The translations under genes were made by a program, and so were the position numbers. From an uncultured Rhodospirillales bacterium (GTDB lineage Bacteria; Pseudomonadota; Alphaproteobacteria; ATCC43930; CGMCC-115725), in contig CAIJOA010000014.1 in NCBI GenBank assembly GCA_903822185.1, forward strand, positions 1-64,000: a stretch of 64,000 bases of DNA, read 5' to 3'. The notes under the pieces are model-generated. The model saw nothing but the letters and a program-made list of their open reading frames with translations. It did not search any database and was not told the origin of the DNA. Positions 8,060-17,254 of the stretch are shown one piece after another. Numbering within the stretch: the first letter of the stretch is position 1; the number at the start of each line of letters is the position of its first letter.

Positions 8060-9088
8060 ATGAAGTTTGGGCTTTTCATGGGAATCTGGGAAAACCCCAA
8101 CGCCGAGCACGATCTTCACAAGATTCTGCATCAGGTCGTCGATTACATCATCAGTGCCGAAAAGCTTGGCTATATCTCGGCCTTTCTGACCGAGCATCAT
8201 TTCACCGGCTTGCCGCAGATACCATCTTCGCTGACCGTACTCTCCTATCTGGCGGCGCGTACGACGACGATGCGGCTCGGCACGGCGGTGACGATTCTGC
8301 CGTGGCACAATCCGCTGCTGCTGGCCGAGGAGATCGGCACGCTCGATCTTCTATCCAATGGCCGGTTCGATTGCGGCGTCGGCCGCGGCTTTCGCTATAC
8401 CGAATGCCGCGGCTTCGGCATCCCGGTCGAAGAACTGGGGCCGCGCTTCGACGAGGCGCTCGAGATCCTGCAGCAGGCATGGACCGCGCCGGGGCGTTTC
8501 TCCCATCACGGCAAATATTGGAATTTCGACGATGCGATCATCGATCCGCGCTCGATCCAAAAGCCGCATCCGCCGGTCTGGGTATCGGCGGCCAGCGATG
8601 GTTCGATCCAACGTACGGCGAAGCTCGATTACAATCTGCTGCTGGCCCAATTCGGGGACGCGAAGCAGATCGGGACGCGGGTGAAGTGCTTTAAAGACGC
8701 GACCGAAGCCTGCGGCCGCGCGTTCGATCCGATGAAGGTGGGCGTGACCCGCGCCTTCCACATGACCGACAGCGAAGCGGAAACGCGCGAAGCGCTCGAC
8801 CATCATTATCATGTCCTGGCGAACAACCGGAAATTGTCGTCCGACCCGAACAGCCCCGGCGCCTATTTCGTGCCGAACGCGACCGGTAATGCCGACGACA
8901 CCTGGCTGATCGGCACGCGCGACCAGATCGTGCGCCGCATCGAGGCGCTACAGGCCGAGGGCGTCGAATATATCATGCTGCTCGACACCGCCGGCGACAT
9001 CGCGTCGTTGGAACGCTTCGCCGCCGAGATCGCGCCGCTCTTCGACAGCGAGATGGGAAAGGTTTCCCAGAAACGCGGCGCTGCCTGA
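8060..9088 (+). CDS. Luciferase-like flavin monooxygenase
   Basis: A 342-residue TIM-barrel protein starting MKFGLFMGIWENP at ATG 8060, with GGAGAA upstream. Features of the bacterial luciferase-like group include FLTEHHFTGLPQIPSS, a run RLGTAVTILPWHNPLLLAEEI, and GRFDCGVGRGFRYTE. It would use FMNH2 or F420-type flavin to oxidise a small substrate in the cytoplasm. The divergent LuxR-type gene and the neighbouring SsuA-type importer suggest a sulfonate- or organic-acid-scavenging set, as with SsuD, but sequence alone does not settle the substrate. Confidence 0.9.
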   Translation: MKFGLFMGIWENPNAEHDLHKILHQVVDYIISAEKLGYISAFLTEHHFTGLPQIPSSLTVLSYLAARTTTMRLGTAVTILPWHNPLLLAEEIGTLDLLSNGRFDCGVGRGFRYTECRGFGIPVEELGPRFDEALEILQQAWTAPGRFSHHGKYWNFDDAIIDPRSIQKPHPPVWVSAASDGSIQRTAKLDYNLLLAQFGDAKQIGTRVKCFKDATEACGRAFDPMKVGVTRAFHMTDSEAETREALDHHYHVLANNRKLSSDPNSPGAYFVPNATGNADDTWLIGTRDQIVRRIEALQAEGVEYIMLLDTAGDIASLERFAAEIAPLFDSEMGKVSQKRGAA

Positions 9089-9453
9089 TCTGCCGGTTCA
9101 TGAGTATTCGCGCCAAAACTCTGTAGAGGAGGTAAATCGGCCGCGATTCGGACGGCAGGGAACCCCGTTCTCCTTATTCGGCTCTGAACGTTGTCAAATA
9201 CAACGGTTGGTATCAGTATAGATTCAAATACATAGACCTTCCGGGGGCGGTTTCAATGTGCCCCGGCGGGCTGATACTGCAGAGACGCGGTGCGTCATGG
9301 GGAATAAATTGAGCCGGTTGCCTGGAAAGCCGTACGGGGTAGGGATTCCTGTAACCGATCCCTGCGATTTCCCGGTTCGCCATGCTTCCTTCGGTGCTCG
9401 ACGTTGGTGATACGTCGCATCCTTTGGCCCGCACTTCGCGGATCGGTATATCG
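9089..9453. other. 365-base non-coding gap ahead of glycan locus
   Basis: No convincing gene. It holds an AGGAGG at about 9126-9131 with no suitable start, a TTGTCA at 9191-9196 with a TATAGA-like element about 20 bases on, and TCAAATAC repeated directly at 9195-9202 and 9224-9231 (29-base period). A promoter and operator for the plus-strand glycan genes could lie here, at low confidence. Confidence 0.35.
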
Positions 9454-10533
9454 ATGACCCGCACGTATGTCATCGCGGAGGCGGGCGTCAATCACGATGG
9501 GTCGGTCGATGACGCGCTTCGGCTGATCGATGCAGCGAGCGATGCCGGCGCGGACTGCGTCAAGTTTCAGACGTTTCGGGCGGATGCGCTGGCGTCGCGG
9601 TTTGCGGAAAAGGCCGCTTATCAGAAATCCGCGACTGATCCCGCGCAATCGCAGCAGGAGATGTTGCGGCAGCTCGAGCTTCCGGCTTCGGCTTATCCGC
9701 GGTTGATCAAGCGGGCGCAGGAACGCAGGGTTGAATTCCTTTCGACGCCGTTTGATCCCATGTCGGTCGATTTCCTGATCCGGGACCTCGGTATGAAACG
9801 GATCAAGATCGGTTCGGGTGATATGAACAACGCCCCGATGCTGTTGGAGGTCGCGAAGGCCGGTTGCGAGGTCATCCTTTCGACCGGCATGGCAGATCTC
9901 GCCGAGGTCGAGGAGGCGCTATCCGTTCTTGCCTTCGGGTATGCCGCCAATACTGAGCAACCTTCGCGCGCGCGTTTCGCGACAGCATGGCAACGATCTG
10001 CCGTACGTGCGTCCTTACAAGGCAAAGTAACGCTCCTTCATTGCACCAGTGCATATCCGGCACATCCGGAAACCGTCAATCTGAAGGCGATGACGACTCT
10101 CGCCGAACATTTTGGTCTCCCGGTCGGCTATTCGGATCATACGCTCGGCATTGAAGTGTCCATGGCAGCCGTAGCCCGCGGCGCTGTGATGATCGAGAAA
10201 CATTTGACGCTGGATGTCGGCCGGTCAGGTCCTGATCATGCCGCCTCCCTTGAGCCTCGCGCATTTGCGCAAATGACCGCGGGTATTCGAATCGTCGAGG
10301 CGGCATTGGGCGATGGGCGCAAGATTCCCAACGACGTCGAACGCTCAACGGCGACGGTCGCGCGGAAAGCATTGGTTACCGCACGGGCGATCGAAGCGGG
10401 TGAGAGCTTCACGGCGGAAAACATTGCGTTGAAGCGACCGGCCCACGGCATGGCGCCGATTGCTTTTTGGGATGTCATCGGCAAAACGGCCAAACGTGCT
10501 TACGGTCCCGATGAAGCGATCGATCCGCCATGA
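9454..10533 (+). CDS. neuB: NeuB-type nonulosonic acid synthase (copy 1)
   Basis: A 359-residue synthase starting MTRTYVIAEAGVNHDGS. It condenses phosphoenolpyruvate with a hexosamine-derived aldose to give a nine-carbon 2-keto-3-deoxy sugar acid (sialic, legionaminic or related). Canonical motifs are intact: KFQTFRAD, STPFDPMS, KIGSGDMNNAPML, the metal His in LLHCTSAYPAHPETVNL, the second metal His in GYSDHTLG, and MIEKHLTLD. A C-terminal SAF (antifreeze-like) domain spans about residues 300-355. The neighbouring PtmE-like gene hints at legionaminic acid. Of the three NeuB-like proteins in this locus it is the only fully canonical one. Confidence 0.93.
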   Translation: MTRTYVIAEAGVNHDGSVDDALRLIDAASDAGADCVKFQTFRADALASRFAEKAAYQKSATDPAQSQQEMLRQLELPASAYPRLIKRAQERRVEFLSTPFDPMSVDFLIRDLGMKRIKIGSGDMNNAPMLLEVAKAGCEVILSTGMADLAEVEEALSVLAFGYAANTEQPSRARFATAWQRSAVRASLQGKVTLLHCTSAYPAHPETVNLKAMTTLAEHFGLPVGYSDHTLGIEVSMAAVARGAVMIEKHLTLDVGRSGPDHAASLEPRAFAQMTAGIRIVEAALGDGRKIPNDVERSTATVARKALVTARAIEAGESFTAENIALKRPAHGMAPIAFWDVIGKTAKRAYGPDEAIDPP

Positions 10534-10576
10534 TCGATTTGAAAATGCATATTAAAGTGCACAGAATGATTGTGTT

Positions 10577-11623
10577 ATGAAGAAAATCGACGAGATACTT
10601 ATTCCGCCGACCATGCAGGTTCTGCAGGCGCTCGATCGGTTGGACCGCGGCGCTGCGCAGGCCGTGCTTGTGGTGGATGAGGGCGGTCATCTTCTCGGCG
10701 TTGTCACCGACGGGGATGTTCGTCGCGGTCTTCTGCGTGGCGTGACGTTGGATCGGCCCGTTTCCGATGTGATGAATACGACGCCGCTCACCTGCGCCGT
10801 GAATACGAGCCCGGAAATGGCGCGGGTCTTGATGCAGGAACATACGATCCATCAGCTTCCCGTCATCGACGCGGCGGGACGCGTAACCGATCTGATCACG
10901 ATCGATTCGACTCTTAAGACGATACACCAGGATACGACGGTAATTCTCATGGCCGGTGGGCTTGGCAGCCGCTTGCGTCCCCTCACCGATTCGACGCCAA
11001 AACCGCTCTTGCCGATCGGCGGGCGGCCGTTGCTTGAAATAACGATCTCGTTGCTGGCGCGTCAGGGTTTCGAACGGTTTTTAATATCGCTCAATTACAA
11101 AGCGGAAATGTTCCGCGACTTTTTTGCCGACGGGGAACGCCTCGGTGTGCAGATCGACTATATCGAGGAAAGCGAGAAGCTTGGAACGGCAGGTGCCTTG
11201 CGGCTTTTGCCGGAACGGCCTTCCTCGCCGTTTATCGTGATGAACGGGGATGTTCTCACCACGCTGGATGCGCGGCGTCTCATATCGTTTCATCGCGAAC
11301 AACGGGCGGTCGCGACCATGTGCGTGCGGGAGTACGAATGGCGCATACCTTACGGCGTTGTGTGCATCGATAACGGTCGTTTGGCAGGGTTCGACGAAAA
11401 GCCATCGCGAAGCGAATTCGTCAATGCTGGAATTTATGTACTCGCGCCCGAAGCACTCGACTATATTCCGGCATCGGGCGCGGTTGATATGCCGACGCTT
11501 TTTCAGGCTATTGGGCAAAAGGTCGAAAGCCCGTCGATCTATCCCTTGAGAGAGCACTGGCTCGATGTCGGCCATCTTGCTGATTTGCAACGTGCGCAGG
11601 ATGAGGTTCATCTTTTTGTATAA
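10577..11623 (+). CDS. CBS-domain sugar-1-phosphate nucleotidyltransferase (PtmE-like)
   Basis: 348 residues: two CBS motifs (about 1-115, with VVDEGGHLLGVVTDGDVRRG and LPVIDAAGRVTDLITID) fused to a nucleotidyltransferase domain (about 120-348) with VILMAGGLGSRLRPLTDSTP KPLLPIGG-type start and VMNGDVLTTLD. This architecture is that of Campylobacter PtmE, a glucosamine-1-phosphate guanylyltransferase feeding GDP-linked intermediates into legionaminic acid synthesis. It directly follows NeuB copy 1. Other sugar-1-phosphate substrates are possible, and the later legionaminic dehydratase and aminotransferase genes are not in this window. Confidence 0.87.
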   Translation: MKKIDEILIPPTMQVLQALDRLDRGAAQAVLVVDEGGHLLGVVTDGDVRRGLLRGVTLDRPVSDVMNTTPLTCAVNTSPEMARVLMQEHTIHQLPVIDAAGRVTDLITIDSTLKTIHQDTTVILMAGGLGSRLRPLTDSTPKPLLPIGGRPLLEITISLLARQGFERFLISLNYKAEMFRDFFADGERLGVQIDYIEESEKLGTAGALRLLPERPSSPFIVMNGDVLTTLDARRLISFHREQRAVATMCVREYEWRIPYGVVCIDNGRLAGFDEKPSRSEFVNAGIYVLAPEALDYIPASGAVDMPTLFQAIGQKVESPSIYPLREHWLDVGHLADLQRAQDEVHLFV

Positions 11624-11652
11624 TCGTTCGGCGACGGCAATCGGTAAGCTTG

Positions 11653-13437
11653 ATGGATATCGCTAAGGGTGGCGTCGCGCCGGCGACGCGCCGCGACCTT
11701 TATGTCGCGTTTCGAAACGCCCTCTTGTCGGGCAGCCAGTACGATTGGACGCTGCCGGAACATGTAGATCAGTCCGCGGAGGCAGAGCTACCGCTTGTTA
11801 CCGTGACCAGGCTGGTCGAAGATCGTGCCAATTATAAGCCGGACGCTCGGGATAATATCCGCACTTATCTCGCAGCGATTGCGGCCAAGTCCGGCGCAAA
11901 AATCCGCGCATCGACCCTCGCCGGCAATCCAGGCCGGTTGATATCCGGCGGCGAAGCGGCGCCGCGTATCAGTGACGACTTCATTTATTTCGGCAGCAAC
12001 GGCGGCACGGACGGCGAAGCGTCTCTCGCCATCGACACGGATGCCGGAGGATGTGCGGTTCTGCACTGTCTCGCCTATATCACGGCGACCGCTGCGGATC
12101 ATTTTTACGTTTCGCTGGAAGACGCCCGTTCGGATTTGTCCGAAGCCATTCGCATTGGATCGGGTGGCGTGACGATGGTGCGGGATTTTTACGCGCTGGA
12201 CATCGGCGGGCGCACGCCGCGTCTTTATTCGCTCGCGGTGGGTGGCGGGTTTTTTTCCGTCTATATCAACGGCGCGCTGGTCTGGCGCCGAAAACGGCCG
12301 GATGCACAACGCCCTGCCGGACTTGCGTTTAAGCTTTTGGGCCGTACGTCGAGCGCGAGCACGGATGGCGGTGTCTTCGAATACGAGTTCTGGTCGCTCG
12401 ACGCGCCCTTCACCGGGTTTGACACTGACGAGCAAGCACATCTCGAGGCCTGGGCAGGCAGCCTTGCCGCCAAGGCAGCGGTTTTTCCGTTGTATCAACT
12501 GACACGTTCGATCAGCGATTTTTCGCTGGATACGAATGAGGCTGCTGTCATTCGCGCGATGACCGAGGCGATGGGCACCATCAAAGGTCATCCCGATTGG
12601 ATGTTTCAGACGCTGGAAAAGGCGCTGTCGCCCGAAGGACGCGCACGCTGGACGTCGGTTGCCCGCGGCTTGACCCCGGCACCGATCATTGATGTCGAAA
12701 ACGTCTCGGTCAGCTTTTCACGTAACCCTTCGGCCGATCTATCCTTGTGGCGGCAACTGCGGCGACGGCCAACCAACCATTTTCCGGTTTTGAGCGGGGT
12801 CAATTTTCAGGCCTATCCGGGCGATGTCGTCGGTGTGATCGGTCATAACGGCGCCGGGAAAAGTACGCTGTTGCGCACGCTCGCCGGCCTCGTGCCGATC
12901 AAGACCGGCAAAATCCTGGTGCGCGGGAATCACATGCTGCTGCGGGGCGGGCTTGGGCTGCGGCTCGAATTGAGCGGCCGCGAGAACATTGTCAGCCTCG
13001 GCATTTATATGGGGCTGTCCTATCGGCGGATCATGGCGCTGGTCGATGAAATCATCGATTTTGCCGAACTTGCCGATCACATCGACAAGCCGGCGAAATA
13101 TTACTCGGACGGGATGCTGTCGCGGCTCGTCTTCTCGACAGCGACCAGCGTTTCTCCCGAAATCCTGATGCTCGACGAGTTGTTGGGGGCGGGCGACATC
13201 AAGTTCCAGGACAAGGCGCAGAAACGGCTACGCGAATTCATGAACCGCTCCAAGCTGGTGATTGTCGTCACGCACAGCGTCGCCTTCGTGCGAGAGCAGT
13301 GCAATAAGGCGATGGTGCTGTCGAACGGGCGGCAGATTTATTTCGGCGAACCCGTGCAGGCTGTTTCGACCTATCTGGCCGATCTCCATCTCTCGCCGGC
13401 CGATGCCGGCAAGATCGACGCCACGACGCATTTCTAG
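11653..13437 (+). CDS. Polysaccharide-export ABC ATPase with extra N-terminal domain
   Basis: 594 residues, about twice the size of KpsT. The C-terminal part (from about 343) is a KpsT/Wzt-type ATPase: Walker A GHNGAGKST (about 397), signature YYSDGMLSRL (Asp in place of the usual Ser/Gly) and Walker B ILMLDELLGAGD. The first 340 residues are unlike KpsT and include, at about 108-250, beta-rich sequence with RLYSLAVGGGFFSVYINGAL reminiscent of laminin-G/concanavalin-like sandwiches. Wzt proteins carry a glycan-binding domain at the C-terminus; here one may sit at the N-terminus. ATG 11653 follows an in-frame TTG. The permease gene comes 19 bases later. Confidence 0.88.
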   Translation: MDIAKGGVAPATRRDLYVAFRNALLSGSQYDWTLPEHVDQSAEAELPLVTVTRLVEDRANYKPDARDNIRTYLAAIAAKSGAKIRASTLAGNPGRLISGGEAAPRISDDFIYFGSNGGTDGEASLAIDTDAGGCAVLHCLAYITATAADHFYVSLEDARSDLSEAIRIGSGGVTMVRDFYALDIGGRTPRLYSLAVGGGFFSVYINGALVWRRKRPDAQRPAGLAFKLLGRTSSASTDGGVFEYEFWSLDAPFTGFDTDEQAHLEAWAGSLAAKAAVFPLYQLTRSISDFSLDTNEAAVIRAMTEAMGTIKGHPDWMFQTLEKALSPEGRARWTSVARGLTPAPIIDVENVSVSFSRNPSADLSLWRQLRRRPTNHFPVLSGVNFQAYPGDVVGVIGHNGAGKSTLLRTLAGLVPIKTGKILVRGNHMLLRGGLGLRLELSGRENIVSLGIYMGLSYRRIMALVDEIIDFAELADHIDKPAKYYSDGMLSRLVFSTATSVSPEILMLDELLGAGDIKFQDKAQKRLREFMNRSKLVIVVTHSVAFVREQCNKAMVLSNGRQIYFGEPVQAVSTYLADLHLSPADAGKIDATTHF

Positions 13438-13456
13438 CCGATATGAGCAATAGCGG

Positions 13457-14317
13457 ATGAACAGCATCGACGATAACGCGGAACTGTCGAAGTGGATGGA
13501 GATCACGCCCGCCGGGCGTCGAACCAGTTCGGTGACGCATGATGAGCGCTGGCGGGATTTGCACATGCATCTCTGGCAGGTCGCGTTCATGGTGCGCTGG
13601 AACCTGATGGAGAAATCCTTCGGTCGGGCGCTGGGCCGGGCCTGGATCATTCTCGATCCGATGATGCAGGCGGCTCTCTATCTTTTCCTGCTGATCCTGA
13701 TTTTTCGCGTCAACGATTCGGATATCTCTTTCACTTTCCTCCTCGTGACGCTGACCTTCTGGCGCCTTCATGCCAATCTGCTGTCGGCGGCACCGACGCT
13801 TTTTACCTCGAAGGGTCCGGTTCTGCAGCAGAGCAGTTTCCCCGCCCGATTGATCGTCTATGAATTCATCCTCACCGAGGTCGCTTTCTTCTGCATCAAT
13901 CTGGTGGTGGCGCTGGGCGTTATTCTGGCGTTCGGTGTCCGACCCAATCTTTTGTGGCTTCTGGTGCCCGTCATTTTTCTGATCCAGCTGGTCTTCAGCA
14001 GCGCGCTGGTCATTTTCGTCGGATTGCTGGGCGCGGTCGTGCGCGACGTCGGCCCGGTTCTGGTCTTCTTCGTGACGGTCTGGTTTTATCTCTCGCCCGT
14101 GATTTACGGCGTTTCGCGCGTCCCGGCGTCGCTTGAGCGTTTCATGTATCTCAACCCGTTTGCGATCATCATGCCGGCTTATCAGGCGATCTTCTTCGGC
14201 GGGGTGATGCCGTCGGCCTGGGCCCTGGGCGCCGTGTTCGTCAGCTCGTTGATACTGCTGGTTCTGGGCTTGCGCCTCCTCAGCCATGCGCAGCATCGGA
14301 TTTATCGATTTCTTTGA
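13457..14317 (+). CDS. Polysaccharide-export ABC permease (KpsM/Wzm-like)
   Basis: 286 residues of the ABC-2 type. A cytoplasmic N-terminus (about 60 residues) precedes ARG-type coupling sequence KSFGRALGRAWIILDPMMQA and six hydrophobic segments, ending AYQAIFFGGVMPSAW and a last helix. Such permeases flip capsular or O-antigen polysaccharide chains across the inner membrane with a KpsT/Wzt ATPase, which is encoded immediately upstream. Its presence shows the locus makes an ABC-dependent surface polysaccharide rather than only flagellin glycans. Confidence 0.92.
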   Translation: MNSIDDNAELSKWMEITPAGRRTSSVTHDERWRDLHMHLWQVAFMVRWNLMEKSFGRALGRAWIILDPMMQAALYLFLLILIFRVNDSDISFTFLLVTLTFWRLHANLLSAAPTLFTSKGPVLQQSSFPARLIVYEFILTEVAFFCINLVVALGVILAFGVRPNLLWLLVPVIFLIQLVFSSALVIFVGLLGAVVRDVGPVLVFFVTVWFYLSPVIYGVSRVPASLERFMYLNPFAIIMPAYQAIFFGGVMPSAWALGAVFVSSLILLVLGLRLLSHAQHRIYRFL

Positions 14318-14397
14318 TGCCGGCTCGCGCGCCAACTTGATGGGGCTTGCGTACATCGGTATCGTATTTCGCGGAATATCGTTTGAATGGGTGTCAT

Positions 14398-15471
14398 ATG
14401 AGCAATGTTCGGATCGGCGCTAAAGATGTCGGCGTCGGTCAGCAGGCTTTCGTCGTTGCGGAAATGGCTTGGTCGCACGATGGATTGGTCGAAAAAGCGC
14501 GCGATATAATCGCGGGCGCCGCGCGCGCAGGCGCCGACGCGATCAATTTTCATTTGACCAGCCTACCCGATTACATGGTGCCGTTTTACGGCGCGGGGCC
14601 TGGCCGGCTTTCGGGCGGGAACGATACCCTCGACGTTTATCGCTATCTCGAAAAAATCAATCTTACCTTCGAGGTTTGGCCCGATCTTGTCGCCTTTGCC
14701 CGTCAAAGCGGTTTGGCGGTCAGCATCATGTGCAACGACGAGCCGAGTGTCGCTTTCGCGATCGCGAATGTCGCGCCGGATATGTTGATGATTCATCCGT
14801 CGTGCGTTGGCGATGAGCGGCTTTTGCGCAGCATGGCCGCTTACGGCCGGCCTTTCGTGATCTACACCGGCGGGCTGCATCTCGGCGAAATTGAAAACGC
14901 CGTTCGGTGGGCGACCCTCGAAGGGAATAATAATCTCGTTCTACAGCACGGCTTCCAGAGCTATCCGACGGCGATTGCCGACAACCACCTTCGCGCCATT
15001 CGAACGCTGAAGTCGCAGTTCGGGTTTCCTGTCGCTTTCGCCGATCACACGGATGGCGACGATCCCATGGCGATGATCGTTCCGTTGTTGGCGGTGGCGA
15101 TGGGGGCGGATGTCGTCGAAAAGCACATCACCCACGACCGGACGCTGAAAGGCGAAGATTTCGAAGCTGCCTTCTCGCCCGATCAATTCGCTGTTTTCGT
15201 CGATCGTTTGCGTCAGTCCGAAAGGAGCTTTGGGCAAAGCAGCTGGCAACCGCTCTCCGAGCGGCAGTTGAAGTATCGTTCGGTGGTTCGCAAACGCGCT
15301 GTCGCGGCGGCCCCGATCGCCGCCGGAACCAAATTGACCCGTGACATCATCACCTTCAAACGGGCCGATATCGGCCTTTATCCGGAAGAGATATCCAATC
15401 TCGATGGAAACATTGTGGTGGCACGCGATCTGGAAACCAATGCCCCGATTGTTTGGGAGGTGTTGCGTTGA
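14398..15471 (+). CDS. Divergent NeuB-like synthase (copy 2)
   Basis: 357 residues from ATG 14398 (MSNVRIGAKDVGV). The NeuB barrel and C-terminal SAF domain (about 295-357) are recognisable: AEMAWSHDG, metal His in LQHGFQSYPT, second metal His in FADHTDGDD, VVEKHITHDR and KGEDFEAAFSPD. But KFQ is replaced by NFHLTS and KIGSGD by a segment reading LMIHPSCVGD, so two substrate-phosphate lysines are missing. It probably uses an unusual acceptor. The next three genes (cytidylyltransferase, oxidoreductase, class III aminotransferase) overlap or nearly abut and look like a dedicated sub-pathway. Confidence 0.85.
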   Translation: MSNVRIGAKDVGVGQQAFVVAEMAWSHDGLVEKARDIIAGAARAGADAINFHLTSLPDYMVPFYGAGPGRLSGGNDTLDVYRYLEKINLTFEVWPDLVAFARQSGLAVSIMCNDEPSVAFAIANVAPDMLMIHPSCVGDERLLRSMAAYGRPFVIYTGGLHLGEIENAVRWATLEGNNNLVLQHGFQSYPTAIADNHLRAIRTLKSQFGFPVAFADHTDGDDPMAMIVPLLAVAMGADVVEKHITHDRTLKGEDFEAAFSPDQFAVFVDRLRQSERSFGQSSWQPLSERQLKYRSVVRKRAVAAAPIAAGTKLTRDIITFKRADIGLYPEEISNLDGNIVVARDLETNAPIVWEVLR

Positions 15472-16232
15472 ATGCAACAACGGCCGTCTTTTTATCGGTG
15501 CGTGATAAAGCCACTCGTCTTCCCGGCAAAGTCGTGCACCCGATTTGCGGTCGGCCGGCGATCGAACATCTGATCGACCGCGTCAAGCAAGCGCACGAGC
15601 CGGACATGGTTGTGCTTACGACCTCAACGCATCGCGGCGACGACGGGCTTGAAGCGATTGCCAAGAAAAATGGCATTCGTTGTTTCCGCGGCAGTGAAGA
15701 CGATAAGCTCGTCCGCTATCGCGATGCCGCTTTCGCGCATAGCGTCGATTTCTTTGCCGTGGTGGATGGCGACGATCTCTTCGCCGACTCCGTGTTCATC
15801 GACCAGATCGTCGGGACATGGAAGAAAGAGCGCGGCGACTATATCATCGTCGATGGCCTGCCTTTGGGAGCGACGGCTTTCGGCGTCGATCGCCAAGCGT
15901 TGATAAAGGTGATCGACCGCAAGGCCGAAGACAACACCGAGGTCTGGGGTGGCTATTTTACGAATTTCGGCGGATTGCAATGCCGGTTTCTATCGCCGGA
16001 AAACTCAAACTTTGCGCGGCCCGAATGGCGCATGACTCTCGACTATCCCGAGGATTTGGCTTTTTTCTGTGCGGTCTTCGATGCGCTTTATCGACCCGGA
16101 CAGGTCTTCAGTTTTGACGAGATCGTGCGTTTTCTGAACGAGCATCCCGAGGTCGCCGCTCTCAATCGGGACAGCCAAAAGAAATATGAAGAGAACCTGG
16201 CGAAAGCGGCGCCGGTTCGATTCGATTCGTAG
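15468..16232 (+). CDS. SpsF-like cytidylyltransferase
   Basis: 254 residues with a TTG start at 15468 that overlaps the stop of the preceding synthase (TTGA) and is preceded by GGGAGG at 7 bases. The N-terminus VFLSVRDKATRLPGKVV matches the nucleotidyltransferase loop of the SpsF/KdsB/NeuA group (usually QARMGSTRLPGKV), with RDKATR substituting for the common Arg-Met-Gly-Ser. VVDGDDLFAD carries metal-binding Asp residues. It likely activates the product of synthase copy 2 as a CMP-sugar. A second, more NeuA-like enzyme is at 21187. Confidence 0.82.
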   Translation: MNATTAVFLSVRDKATRLPGKVVHPICGRPAIEHLIDRVKQAHEPDMVVLTTSTHRGDDGLEAIAKKNGIRCFRGSEDDKLVRYRDAAFAHSVDFFAVVDGDDLFADSVFIDQIVGTWKKERGDYIIVDGLPLGATAFGVDRQALIKVIDRKAEDNTEVWGGYFTNFGGLQCRFLSPENSNFARPEWRMTLDYPEDLAFFCAVFDALYRPGQVFSFDEIVRFLNEHPEVAALNRDSQKKYEENLAKAAPVRFDS

Positions 16233-16243
16233 GACTCGGTGTC

Positions 16244-17254
16244 ATGAAGTTTCTGATTGTCGGTCTCGGCTCGATGGGTAAGCGGCGAATTCGCAACTTG
16301 CGCCGCCTCAATGCCGGAGAGATTGCTGGGTTCGATCTTACGGCCGAACGCCGCGATGATGCCGCGAAAACCTATGGAATCAAGGTCTTTGACGATTTAT
16401 CGGATGCGCTGTCGCGCTTTGCCCCTGACGCTCTGGTTGTTTCGACACCGCCCGACCTACATCTGGGTTTCGCCATCCGCGCCCTCAAAGAAGGCAAGCA
16501 TGTATTTTGCGAAGCGGGAACCACGACGGAAGGAATTCCTGAAGTGCTGGCGCTTGCCGAACGCGGTCGGCTCGTCGCGGCGCCTTCCTGCACGATGCGA
16601 TTTCAGCACTCCATCAAGAAAATGAAATCGCTGCTGACAGCCGGAACGATCGGCAAGATTCTGGCTTACACGCATCACTCGGGCCAATATCTGCCTGATT
16701 GGCATCCCTTTGAAGATTATCGCGCTTTCTACGCTTCGCGCCGTGAAACGGGTGCCTGCCGCGAAATCGTCGCCTTCGAATTGACGTGGCTGAACTGGCT
16801 CATGGATGCTGAGGTCCGCACTGTCACCGCGCTCGTCGGCAAGGTCAGCACGCTCGACTGCGACATCGATGATGTCTATCAAATGGCGCTGCGCTATAGC
16901 AACGGTGCGCTCTGCCATCTGATGATCGACGCGATCTCCCGTGTCGCGACCCGTTCGCTTCGTATTCTCGGCGAAACCGGGACTCTGGAATGGAACGCCG
17001 GGGCGCGGCTTCTGCGTCATTACGATGCTGCGACACAGGTTTGGACTGATTATCCGGAGCCAGTGCCGGTTATTGAACCCGGCTACTCCGGAATGTCTGC
17101 CGAAGGCATGTATGATGAAGAAATGGACGCTTTCGTGCGTGCGTGTCGTGGCGAAGCGTCCTATCCGCACAGCTTTGCCGAGGATCTGCAAATCTTGACG
17201 ACTCTCGTCGATGGCGAGAAAGAATCGGCAAGACTCATCTCAAACAAGGCTTGA
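16244..17254 (+). CDS. Gfo/Idh/MocA-type sugar oxidoreductase
   Basis: 336 residues. The N-terminal Rossmann fold begins MKFLIVGLGSMGKRRIRNL; the family's EKP-type loop appears as GKHVFCEAGTTTEGI. Position 12 bases after the cytidylyltransferase and overlapping the aminotransferase (TGATG) points to NAD(P)-dependent oxidation or reduction of a sugar that is then aminated. In oxidoreductase-aminotransferase pairs of this kind the keto sugar passes from one to the other; the exact substrate is unknown. The catalytic Lys of EKP is Glu-Ala-Gly here, which is unusual. Confidence 0.87.
   Translation: MKFLIVGLGSMGKRRIRNLRRLNAGEIAGFDLTAERRDDAAKTYGIKVFDDLSDALSRFAPDALVVSTPPDLHLGFAIRALKEGKHVFCEAGTTTEGIPEVLALAERGRLVAAPSCTMRFQHSIKKMKSLLTAGTIGKILAYTHHSGQYLPDWHPFEDYRAFYASRRETGACREIVAFELTWLNWLMDAEVRTVTALVGKVSTLDCDIDDVYQMALRYSNGALCHLMIDAISRVATRSLRILGETGTLEWNAGARLLRHYDAATQVWTDYPEPVPVIEPGYSGMSAEGMYDEEMDAFVRACRGEASYPHSFAEDLQILTTLVDGEKESARLISNKA

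Noticed and set aside
9213-9648. Minus-strand frames upstream of NeuB copy 1
   Set aside because: They are antisense to the NeuB N-terminus and to non-coding sequence, without motifs or start signals.
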